Shown here: piece by piece, positions 54,898 to 62,681 of the stretch
Position numbering within the stretch: position 1 is the stretch's first letter
Layout: every line of letters starts with the position of its first letter
NCBI RefSeq assembly: GCF_000271665.2
Contig: NZ_CP010978.1
Location: 900,501 to 964,500, forward strand
Origin: Pelosinus fermentans JBW45
Lineage (GTDB): Bacteria > Bacillota > Negativicutes > DSM-13327
Reading direction: 5' to 3'
Length of the DNA: 64,000 nt
The notes under the pieces: model-generated
Told to the model about the DNA's origin: nothing
What the model saw: the letters and a program-made list of their open reading frames with translations, nothing else
Databases searched by the model: none
Position numbers and translations under genes: made by a program

Positions 54898-56883
54898 ATG
54901 TCAATGAAATCAATTTATGATGTAAAAGATGTATCTTTATATAACATTTACACTCATGCTGAGGGGCCAAAGGGAAAGTTGCCTTTTAGTGAAGAGTATT
55001 TAAGAGAATCGCCAAGTGGACATATTTTTGGAATGACTCTAAATGCTGGTATGGGGTGGAATCCAGAAAGACTTAATGATGATGATGTACTTATTTTAAG
55101 TACTCAGGGGGGAATTCGTGGTGAAGACGGCAGCACTGTAGCTGTGGGGTTACATACAGGCCACTACGAATTAGGCTTGCAGATGCGTGCGGCCGCGGAT
55201 GAATTGGCAAAACATGGTGGCATACCATATGCGGCCTATGTTACAGATCCCTGTGATGGGAGAAGCCAAGGAACTACTGGAATGTTTGACTCATTGCCTT
55301 ATCGTAATGATGCTGCAATCGTATTTAGACGATTGGCCCGGTCTCTTCCAACAAGAAAAGCGGTAATGGGTATTGCTACTTGTGATAAGGGGTTGCCAGC
55401 GATGATGATGGCGTTGGCATCGATGCACGATTTTCCGACTGTTCTTGTGCCAGGAGGTGCAACGCTTCAACCCGTAAAAGGTGAAGATGCTGGGACGGTT
55501 CAGACAATAGGTGTTCGATTCGCTAGTGATGAAATTTCTTTTGATGAAGCGGCACAAGTGGGGTGTAGAGCCTGTGCATCTGCCGGTGGTGGGTGTCAAT
55601 TTTTTGGAACGGCAGGGACCTCTCAAGTAATAGCGGAATCACTGGGACTCGCAATTACACATTCTGCTTTAGCGCCTTCCGGGCAGCCTATTTGGGAAGA
55701 AGTTGCAAGACAGTCTGCTAGAGCTGTGATGGAATTAAAGGAAAAAGGTATTAAAACAAGCGATATTATTACGGATAAGGCAATTGAGAATGCAATGGTT
55801 CTACATGCGGCATTTGGTGGATCGACAAATTTACTTCTACATTTGCCAGCAATTGCTTTTGCAGCAAATTGTAAAGTGCCTACAGTAAATGATTGGGCCG
55901 CTATTAATAAAAAAGTTCCTCGTTTAGTAAGTGTTATGCCAGTTGGTCCGGTTAACTATCCAACGGTAAGCGTCTTTTTAGCTGGTGGAGTTCCAGAAGT
56001 TATGCTTCGCTTACGAGAACTTGGTTTGCTGCATGAAGATGTTATGACAGTTACAGGTGAGACGTTAGGAGCTAACTTGGATTGGTGGGAAAAATCGGAA
56101 AGACGTAAAAAATGTAGAGAGCGTTTAGAAGCATTAGATGGAGTAAATCCTGACGATGTCATTATGAATCCTGCCAAAGCTAAAGAGAAGGGATTACGAT
56201 CTACCGTAACATTTCCAGTTGGCAACATTGCGCCGGAAGGATCTGTTGTTAAATCTGCAGCTATTGACCCAACGGTGATTGATGAAGATGGTGTGTTCAG
56301 ACACACTGGCAAGGCCAAAGTATTTACATCCGAAAAGTCAGCAATTAAAGCAATAAAAGATAAAAAAATACAAGCTGGCGATATTATGATTGTTATGGGT
56401 GGAGGTCCAAAGGGAACCGGTATGGAGGAAACTTACCAGTTGACTTCCGCATTGAAAAAACTACCTTTTGGCAAACATGTTTCTCTGATTACGGATGCTA
56501 GATTTTCTGGTGTTTCTACAGGAGCTTGCTTTGGACATGTAGGGCCTGAAGCATTGGTTGGCGGGCCACTGGGTAAATTGCGAGATGGGGATTTAATCGA
56601 AATTATTGTTGATGGAAATCAGTTTGAAGGTTCACTTAATTTCATCGGAACAGAAGAAAATCGGCTTTCCTATAATGAGGCCGCTGAAGTATTGAAAAAA
56701 CGAGAGATGTATCCAGGATTGCAGCCAGATCTGGATTTGCCTGATGATACTAAATTGTGGGCAGAACTTCAGTCTATTAGTGGTGGAATATGGAAAGGCT
56801 GTGTCTATGATGTGGATAAAATCATAGAGGTTATTGAAGCAGGAAAAAAAGTTCTAGCAGATAAGAAAAAACTTGGTTTCTGA
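54898..56883 (+). CDS. IlvD/Edd family dehydratase, YjhG/YagF type (xylonate dehydratase)
   Basis: 661 residues, the length of the YjhG/YagF branch (IlvD itself is about 560-610). Iron-sulfur ligands are in CDG/CDKGLPAMM and CRACASAGGGCQFFGTAGTS; the C-terminal part has GGGPKGTGMEETY and DARFSGVSTGACFGHVGPEA. The branch dehydrates D-xylonate to 2-keto-3-deoxy-xylonate in E. coli; the gntP-type permease and class I aldolase that follow fit the same path. TAAGGAGGG precedes ATG 54898. Other pentonates or hexonates remain possible. Confidence 0.88.
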   Translation: MSMKSIYDVKDVSLYNIYTHAEGPKGKLPFSEEYLRESPSGHIFGMTLNAGMGWNPERLNDDDVLILSTQGGIRGEDGSTVAVGLHTGHYELGLQMRAAADELAKHGGIPYAAYVTDPCDGRSQGTTGMFDSLPYRNDAAIVFRRLARSLPTRKAVMGIATCDKGLPAMMMALASMHDFPTVLVPGGATLQPVKGEDAGTVQTIGVRFASDEISFDEAAQVGCRACASAGGGCQFFGTAGTSQVIAESLGLAITHSALAPSGQPIWEEVARQSARAVMELKEKGIKTSDIITDKAIENAMVLHAAFGGSTNLLLHLPAIAFAANCKVPTVNDWAAINKKVPRLVSVMPVGPVNYPTVSVFLAGGVPEVMLRLRELGLLHEDVMTVTGETLGANLDWWEKSERRKKCRERLEALDGVNPDDVIMNPAKAKEKGLRSTVTFPVGNIAPEGSVVKSAAIDPTVIDEDGVFRHTGKAKVFTSEKSAIKAIKDKKIQAGDIMIVMGGGPKGTGMEETYQLTSALKKLPFGKHVSLITDARFSGVSTGACFGHVGPEALVGGPLGKLRDGDLIEIIVDGNQFEGSLNFIGTEENRLSYNEAAEVLKKREMYPGLQPDLDLPDDTKLWAELQSISGGIWKGCVYDVDKIIEVIEAGKKVLADKKKLGF

Positions 56884-56913
56884 TAAGTACTCAGACACCA
56901 TCAGAATCCTTAA

Positions 56914-56971
56914 TTGTTATTACTTGGAATCAAGAAAATATTATATTTTCTGATTCCGAGTAAACAATAAC
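56914..56971 (+). other. Long intercistronic hairpin between dehydratase and permease
   Basis: GTTATTACTTGGAATCA and GAAAATA on the left pair with TATTTTC, TGATTCCGAGTAA and AATAAC on the right, around TTA, with a few bulges. No T-run follows. It may adjust mRNA stability so that the dehydratase and the permease are made in different amounts. Confidence 0.6.
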
Positions 56972-56997
56972 TCTGGTATAATTTAGGAGGTAGAACC

Positions 56998-58341
56998 ATG
57001 CCATTATTAATTGTAGCAATAGGCGTAATTTTATTGATTGTTTTAATATCTAAATTAAAAGTAAATACATTTGTTGCACTTCTAATAGTATCATTTTGTG
57101 TAGCACTTATACTGGGTATTCCTATGGAAAAAGTTGTTTCCACGATAGAAACTGGTATTGGCGGAACGTTAGGGCATATTGCACTCATATTTGGTTTGGG
57201 TGCCATGTTAGGCCGACTAGTGGCTGATGCTGGTGGTGCGCAACGAATTGCAATGACCTTAATTAATAAATTTGGAGAGACTAAAATAGAGTGGGCCGTT
57301 GTAGTTTCCTCATTTATTGTTGGAATCGCAATGTTTTTTGAAGTCGGGTTAGTATTGTTGATTCCAATTGTTTTCTCGATTGCAAGAGAAATGAAGGTAT
57401 CGCTGTTATCTTTGGGTATCCCAATGCTGGCAGCATTATTGGCCACACATAGTTTTCTTCCGCCACATCCAGGTCCTACGGTAATCGCTGGGGAGTACGG
57501 AGCTGATATTGGGAAAGTCTTGTTATATGGTATTATTGTGGCTATCCCCACTGTTATTATAGCTGGTCCTATCTTTACTCGACTGGCAAAAAAGATAGTT
57601 CCTTCGGCATTTGAGAAGAGAGGTAGTATTGATTCTTTAGGCGAACAAAAAGAATTTAATCTCGATGATACGCCTAGTTTTAATATTAGTTTATTAACAG
57701 CTATGTTTCCAGTGATTCTAATGCTGATTGCTACTGGTGTAAAAATGGTATTTGGCAATGCTGGCACAAATGGTGTGTTAAAAATCATTGCATTTGTTGG
57801 CGATCCATCCGTAGCAATGTTAATATCTTTAGTAATTGCAGTGTATACGATGGGAATTAACAGAAATATCTCTATAAAAGAAATTACTAAATCCTGTTCG
57901 TCAGCAGCAGCTTCTATCGGTATGATGTTATTGATTATTGGTGGCGGTGGAGCTTTTAAGCAAGTGCTTATTAATGGTGGAGTCGGCAAGTATATAGCAG
58001 TTATATTTGCTGGGACATCTATGTCTCCAATTCTTTTAGCATGGATTGTTGCAGCGATATTGCGTGTTTCTTTAGGCTCAGCAACTGTTGCGGCGATATC
58101 TACAGCTGGATTAGTTATTCCGATGTTAGCTCAATATGATGCTAATTTGGCATTGGTCACCCTTGCAACAGGTTGCGGCAGTGCCATTGCATCACATGTA
58201 AATGATGCTGGATTTTGGATGGTTAAGGAATATTTCGGCTTAACCTTGAAAGAAACGTTTGCTACCTGGACATTGTTATCGACAATTACTTCCGTTGTAG
58301 GACTGATATTTATTTTGGCGTTAGATGCAATACTTAAATAG
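56998..58341 (+). CDS. GntP family sugar-acid permease
   Basis: 447 residues with about 12 membrane helices, the size of GntP transporters. Typical stretches are GIGGTLGHIALIFGLGAMLG, FLPPHPGPTVIAGEYGADIG and SHVNDAGFWMVKEYFGL near the end. The family imports gluconate and related sugar acids with protons. Placed between the dehydratase and aldolase, it most likely imports the xylonate-like substrate, as YjhF and related permeases do in E. coli. TTAGGAGG precedes ATG 56998. Confidence 0.93.
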   Translation: MPLLIVAIGVILLIVLISKLKVNTFVALLIVSFCVALILGIPMEKVVSTIETGIGGTLGHIALIFGLGAMLGRLVADAGGAQRIAMTLINKFGETKIEWAVVVSSFIVGIAMFFEVGLVLLIPIVFSIAREMKVSLLSLGIPMLAALLATHSFLPPHPGPTVIAGEYGADIGKVLLYGIIVAIPTVIIAGPIFTRLAKKIVPSAFEKRGSIDSLGEQKEFNLDDTPSFNISLLTAMFPVILMLIATGVKMVFGNAGTNGVLKIIAFVGDPSVAMLISLVIAVYTMGINRNISIKEITKSCSSAAASIGMMLLIIGGGGAFKQVLINGGVGKYIAVIFAGTSMSPILLAWIVAAILRVSLGSATVAAISTAGLVIPMLAQYDANLALVTLATGCGSAIASHVNDAGFWMVKEYFGLTLKETFATWTLLSTITSVVGLIFILALDAILK

Positions 58342-58413
58342 TGATTATCCGAATAAATATAGTAAGGGTAATCAACAAGGTAGATTTAATTGTAGGTTAT
58401 AGGAGGAATTGAA

Positions 58414-59310
58414 ATGAATTGTAAATATATTAGTCCGATTTTGACATCAATCAATGCCGATGGGACGGTAGATTATGAAACGATGCATAAGCTGTACGAC
58501 AAATTGATTGATGCAGGAATAGATGGAATTTTGGTTGGAGGCAGTTCGGGAGAGTTCTATGCTTTTACGTATGAAGAGATTAAGGAATTTATCTTGGATG
58601 CGATATCATATATTGGTAAGCGAGCAATTGTGATGGCAGGTACAGGACGTATGGTATACAAAGAAACTGTGGATCTGTCAAATTTGGCTTTAAAGGCAGG
58701 TGCAACGTCAGTACTTGTAGTAGGTCCATATTATAGTGCTTGCAACCAGGAGGATGTATTTAACTATTATGATAATCTTTTAACAGATGTAAAAGGACCA
58801 CTTTATATCTATAATTACGAAGACCGTACTGGTTATGATGTAACAGTGGACACCTTTTTGCGCCTACTAGCTAAGCATGACCATCTAGAGGGCATGAAAG
58901 ATACGCATGCCGTGCTTCGACATACTCAAAAGTATATTCAACTCGTAAAATCTAAGTATCCGAATTTCATTGTTTATACTGGATATGATAATAATTGCAT
59001 TCCAACGGTTATTTCCGGTGGCGACGGTTGTATTGGTGCGTTATCTAATGTATATCCGTCTCTATGTGCTGAGGCTATAGAATCTCTTCGCAAGGAAGAT
59101 TTGAGCCAAATTGTAAAGGCGCAACGATTGATTGATGAAAGAATGCGTTTTTATGAAGTCTATACACCATTTAATCCTGTGATGAAATGGGCTATGGCGG
59201 AGTTAGGCACAGGTATGCAGGAAAACTGCAAAGCACCATTGACTGCGCTGACTGACGATACAAAAGCTTCTTTGTCTGGTTTTGCGGATCAGTTATGGCG
59301 TAATAAGTAG
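58414..59310 (+). CDS. DapA-family aldolase, YagE/YjhH type (2-keto-3-deoxy-pentonate aldolase)
   Basis: 298 residues. The class I aldolase barrel shows GILVGGSSGEFYAFTYEE near residue 30, the catalytic Tyr in YIYNYEDRTGY, and the Schiff-base Lys in GMKDTHA near 165. The same fold covers dihydrodipicolinate synthase and sialate lyase; the sugar-acid neighbours decide for cleavage of 2-keto-3-deoxy-xylonate to pyruvate and glycolaldehyde. It closes the operon. No glycolaldehyde-oxidising gene follows. TAGGAGG precedes ATG 58414. Confidence 0.88.
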   Translation: MNCKYISPILTSINADGTVDYETMHKLYDKLIDAGIDGILVGGSSGEFYAFTYEEIKEFILDAISYIGKRAIVMAGTGRMVYKETVDLSNLALKAGATSVLVVGPYYSACNQEDVFNYYDNLLTDVKGPLYIYNYEDRTGYDVTVDTFLRLLAKHDHLEGMKDTHAVLRHTQKYIQLVKSKYPNFIVYTGYDNNCIPTVISGGDGCIGALSNVYPSLCAEAIESLRKEDLSQIVKAQRLIDERMRFYEVYTPFNPVMKWAMAELGTGMQENCKAPLTALTDDTKASLSGFADQLWRNK

Positions 59311-59388
59311 GATAGTAGTGTATTTTAAATGATACAAAGCGGATACATAATTCATTAATCGTTCCAGAAAATTAGCTACTTGAATGTA

Positions 59389-59439
59389 AAAAAAAGAAGT
59401 AGAAAAAATCGATTTACGATTTTTTCTGCTTCTTTTTTT
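59389..59439. terminator. Terminator of the sugar-acid operon
   Basis: AAAAAAGAAGTAGAAAAAAT with near-perfect complement ATTTTTTCTGCTTCTTTTTT around CGATTTACG, ending in T7. Confidence 0.9.
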
Positions 59440-59519
59440 GTTTTGCATCCAATGGTATTAACCGTCGATAATGTTTCCCCATTTTACAAGCTACCTTCTC
59501 GTTTATCTCTAACACATAC

Positions 59520-59548
59520 TGTACAATGTTTTAAGTATATATTATAAT
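59520..59548 (+). promoter_or_regulatory. Promoter of the alanine symporter gene
   Basis: TGTACA at 59520-59525 (4 of 6 to consensus), 17-base spacer, TATAAT at 59543-59548. Leader about 45 bases. The 289-base gap holds no riboswitch that I can recognise. Confidence 0.5.
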
Positions 59549-59599
59549 CTCATATAGGAAAAGCTGCGTTGCAGTATAAAGTAAGTGAAGGAGTAGTAC

Positions 59600-60997
59600 A
59601 TGGAGTTTATAGAAAAAATTGTTGGAATAGGTAATGATATTTTGTGGTCTTATGTGATTATTTTCTTGTTAATTGTAATAGGGATATATTTTACACTTAG
59701 AACAAAGTTTGTTCAAATTCGTTTTGCGAGGGAAATGTTACGTCTCATTGTGGCAAGAGGAAATAATGAGTCTAGTAATAGTATTTCATCTTTTCAGGCT
59801 TTTTGTATTAGTACGGCATCGAGGGTTGGTACAGGTAATCTTGCAGGTGTTGCTATTGCCATTGCAGTTGGTGGACCAGGTGCAATTTTTTGGATGTGGT
59901 TAATTGCATTGATGGGATCTGCTACAGGGTTTGTGGAAAGTACACTTGGCCAAATATATAAAGTAAAAGATAAAAACGGTTTTCGTGGTGGCCCGGCCTA
60001 TTATATGGAAAAGGCTCTCCATATGCGCTGGTTAGGCATGATATTTGCGATATTGATTACAATTAGTTTTGGTCTCGTATTTAATTCGGTTCAGGCAAAT
60101 ACAATTGCTGCTGCGCTTAATGAAGCCTTTGGAATTCAAGACTTTGTAGTTGGTCTGGTACTAGCGGTTTTAACGGCGATTATTATCTTCGGCGGACTCA
60201 AACGATTAGCCAAAATTACAGAATGGTTGGTTCCTATTATGGCTGGTGGATATATTATTTTAGCATTATATATTATGCTTACCAATTTATCCTCACTACC
60301 TAAGGTATTTAGTCTCATTTTAGGAAGTGCTTTTGGTGTAAAAGCTGTAGCGGGTGGCGGGATTGGCGCTGCTATGTTGACGGGTATTAAAAGAGGTTTA
60401 TTCTCTAATGAAGCAGGTATGGGAAGTGTACCAAATGCTGCTTCAACGGCAGACGTTTCTCACCCTGTAAAACAAGGATTAGTTCAGGCTTTTGGGGTAT
60501 TTGTTGATACGTTAATGGTATGTAGTGCAACAGCATTTATCATTTTATTATCCGGAGCTATGGATCAGGGGTTAACTGGAGTTGCTTTGTTGCAAACAGC
60601 TCTTAGCGAACATATTGGTATATGGGCAAAAGGTTTTATCGCTTTGATTGTATTTTTGTTTGCATTTAGCTCTATTATTGGAAATTATTATTATGGACAA
60701 ACTAATATTGAATTTATAAAAAACAATTCTACTTGGATATTTGTATATCGCATAATGGTTGTTAGCATGGTGTTGTTTGGTTCCATGGCAAAGATAAGTT
60801 TTGTTTGGGATTTAGCGGATCTCTTTATGGCTTTAATGGCACTTATGAATATCATTGTTATTGGAATCCTTGGTAAATATGCTTTTGCAGCTTTGCAGGA
60901 TTATACCAAGCAAAAAAATGCTGGCAAAGATCCAGTGTTTTATAGCGATAACATTGAAGGTTTAGTGGGAGCTGAATGCTGGAAAAAGAAATCATAA
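59600..60997 (+). CDS. Sodium:alanine/glycine symporter (AGCS family)
   Basis: 465 residues, about 10-11 membrane helices. The AGCS signature regions are present: FQAFCISTASRVGTGNLAGVA near residue 72 (GTGN core), GGPGAIFWMWLIALMG, GLKRLAKITEWLVPIMAG and LFSNEAGMGSVPNAAST. The family brings in alanine or glycine with sodium. GAAGGAG lies 6 bases before ATG 59600. The C-terminus is hydrophilic. It is monocistronic; a degraded opposite-strand gene follows at once. Confidence 0.94.
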   Translation: MEFIEKIVGIGNDILWSYVIIFLLIVIGIYFTLRTKFVQIRFAREMLRLIVARGNNESSNSISSFQAFCISTASRVGTGNLAGVAIAIAVGGPGAIFWMWLIALMGSATGFVESTLGQIYKVKDKNGFRGGPAYYMEKALHMRWLGMIFAILITISFGLVFNSVQANTIAAALNEAFGIQDFVVGLVLAVLTAIIIFGGLKRLAKITEWLVPIMAGGYIILALYIMLTNLSSLPKVFSLILGSAFGVKAVAGGGIGAAMLTGIKRGLFSNEAGMGSVPNAASTADVSHPVKQGLVQAFGVFVDTLMVCSATAFIILLSGAMDQGLTGVALLQTALSEHIGIWAKGFIALIVFLFAFSSIIGNYYYGQTNIEFIKNNSTWIFVYRIMVVSMVLFGSMAKISFVWDLADLFMALMALMNIIVIGILGKYAFAALQDYTKQKNAGKDPVFYSDNIEGLVGAECWKKKS

Positions 60998-61015
60998 CTT
61001 AATTGATGAAGCAAT

Positions 61016-61316
61016 TTATAAGGCTTGTTTTGCTTCTTTCATGCGTTTTGCAACTCTTGTGTCTTCTGATTCAACTGTGCGGCTCATTCTCGGATCGACT
61101 TCTCTGTCGAGTCCTAAATAAAGAAGTTCGGGGCAAGGCATCTGTATTATCCCAACATTTGTGTTTAGTAAAGCTTTTGTCGGCTTCTAGGATTACACCA
61201 GGGTAATGTGCACAGGCATCAATCTTGGAGTTTTGATTTAAAACACAGTGGGCGGCGAGAACAATCTTCTTACTTCTCTTATCCTGAAACAGATAAATCT
61301 CTCCCTCAGTTAACAA
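61016..61316 (-). pseudogene. Frameshifted, truncated remnant of a 2-thiouracil-desulfurase/DUF523-like protein
   Basis: Reading down from 61316, the frame gives KKIVLAAHCVLNQNSKID and YPGVILEADKSFTKHKC, then goes off. Dropping one base in the minus-strand TGTTGGG (plus 61151-61157) restores KHKCGIIQMPCPELLYLGL, which continues DREVDPRMSRTVESEDTR to a stop at 61016. The pattern (HCVLN, MPCPE) fits cysteine-rich DUF523-like proteins of about 150 residues; the end is missing here. No good start or ribosome site is seen. The family name is from memory; the frameshift is directly visible and could be a base-calling error. Confidence 0.62.
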
Positions 61317-61410
61317 AGTATTTTGATATTGCTATTGACGAATATTACACTATAACTTCTTCGGTTTAATTTAGATACTACAGTATTCTTTTGCACAAAA
61401 TTTTATGGGG

Positions 61411-62562
61411 TCAGTAATCACAGAATTCATATAAATCCGAGGAAAGAATATAATCTAATTCTTTTTCATTTTTTTTCTGTGTTTGTGTGAAAACAAATCC
61501 GAATATATCAAGATTAGGGTTATTTACTTTGCGAAGTTCTAGGACATTTTCAAAGGAGTTATATAGTTTATCATAATTAAATACTGAGCAAGGAATCGAT
61601 TTATCGGGTTTATCCAGTAGAATTAAACTATACAGATGGCCCTCTTTCCCTTTTAATATTTCTGAAAAAGCTGGTTCTTTATTTTGTAAAAAGTATTCTA
61701 TCGTTCGAATTCCATATGCATAGTAAGCAACATCTGTGCAAGAAAGACCAGCAAAGCGCATAGGATTAAATTCAATTGGACAAATTACATTTCCATCTAC
61801 TCGTACTTCGACATGCATAGGAAAGTTTTTTAACTGTAAAAATTGATTTGCCTCAGTCAAAAACAATTCAAATGGATGCTTAAATGTATCAATAATTTCT
61901 TTACTTGTGTAGTACACCCTATCACTTACATCAGTGGTAGAAGCAAATCTATGAGTAAAAATATTCAGAATTACAGGCTTTCCACCATCATTATAATACG
62001 CATCGATAGCATACTCTGTTCCTGGAATATACTGCTCAAGAATGAATTTGGAATCGCCAATTACTGAATTGGGAAAATTTGATTTCCAATTCATTTTGCT
62101 TTCTTTTATATCTAAAATTGCGGCTTCTAGGTCTTGCCTATTATAGATTGTATATACCCCTAAACTTAGAAAACCAATTGAGGGCTTCAAAATAAAAGGG
62201 GGATTAAATTTTTCGAAATTGATTTCATCCAATTCTTCCTCTGTAACTTCTTTATATAAGAAATCAGGATACATTGGACGTAGTAATTCTCTGAATTTAA
62301 ACTTGTCTTTTAAAACACTTATCTTTTCAATAATTTCATGGTTAGACAAATTATTATATATCCAATCCAAAGCATTTTCCGATGTAGTATAGATCTTCCC
62401 ATTCCGTTCATATTCTGCTTTCATCTGAGAATCGGTCAACAAATTCAACTGATATCGTTTCGCGGATTCTCTTGCAAAGTCATTGGCTAATACGGGTATG
62501 TTATATTGGCTTAAATACTCTAACATCAAATCTGAAATATATGGTTTTTCTAATATAACCAT
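61411..62562 (-). CDS. ATP-grasp domain ligase of unknown substrate
   Basis: 383 residues from ATG 62562, where TAGGAG lies upstream; 23 further in-frame residues upstream lack a site. The ATP-grasp fold is visible: FNPPFILKPSIGFLSLGVY (nucleotide-binding Lys and Gly loop, about residues 140-160), FILEQYIPGTEYAID (ATP clamp and metal side), and VICPIEFNPMRFAGL with the E-x-N metal motif near 270. Such enzymes join a carboxylate to an amine, as in peptide, amino-acid or cofactor synthesis. No partner enzyme is adjacent; the divergent MocR regulator probably controls it. Confidence 0.82.
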   Translation of the reverse strand: MVILEKPYISDLMLEYLSQYNIPVLANDFARESAKRYQLNLLTDSQMKAEYERNGKIYTTSENALDWIYNNLSNHEIIEKISVLKDKFKFRELLRPMYPDFLYKEVTEEELDEINFEKFNPPFILKPSIGFLSLGVYTIYNRQDLEAAILDIKESKMNWKSNFPNSVIGDSKFILEQYIPGTEYAIDAYYNDGGKPVILNIFTHRFASTTDVSDRVYYTSKEIIDTFKHPFELFLTEANQFLQLKNFPMHVEVRVDGNVICPIEFNPMRFAGLSCTDVAYYAYGIRTIEYFLQNKEPAFSEILKGKEGHLYSLILLDKPDKSIPCSVFNYDKLYNSFENVLELRKVNNPNLDIFGFVFTQTQKKNEKELDYILSSDLYEFCDY

Positions 62563-62606
62563 TCTTTCAACTCCTAACAAATTTATAATATTGTTTGCTT
62601 TTTTGA

Positions 62607-62635
62607 ATTGTAACATTGCAATTGTCTGCATGCAA
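62607..62635 (-). promoter_or_regulatory. Promoter of the ATP-grasp gene
   Basis: On the minus strand TTGCAT (plus 62630-62635), 17-base spacer, TACAAT (plus 62607-62612). It overlaps the promoter of the divergent mocR gene by 20 bases. Confidence 0.65.
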
Positions 62636-62644
62636 TATTATAAT
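62616..62644 (+). promoter_or_regulatory. Promoter of the MocR-type gene
   Basis: TTGCAA at 62616-62621, 17-base spacer, TATAAT at 62639-62644. Direct-repeat-like words ATTGTCTGCATGCAA (62621) and ATTGTATGCAAAAC (62643) overlap it and are candidate MocR sites. Confidence 0.68.
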
Positions 62645-62681
62645 TGTATGCAAAACAATTTGGCTTAAAAGGAGAATTGAT

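Noticed and set aside
56910-57989. 359-codon minus-strand frame
   Set aside because: It lies fully opposite the intact GntP permease gene and reads as its low-complexity antisense; no start signal.
59311-59599. Glycine riboswitch before the alanine/glycine symporter
   Set aside because: Such transporters often have one, so I looked; the gap shows only a terminator and a promoter with a 45-base leader, too short for the aptamer.
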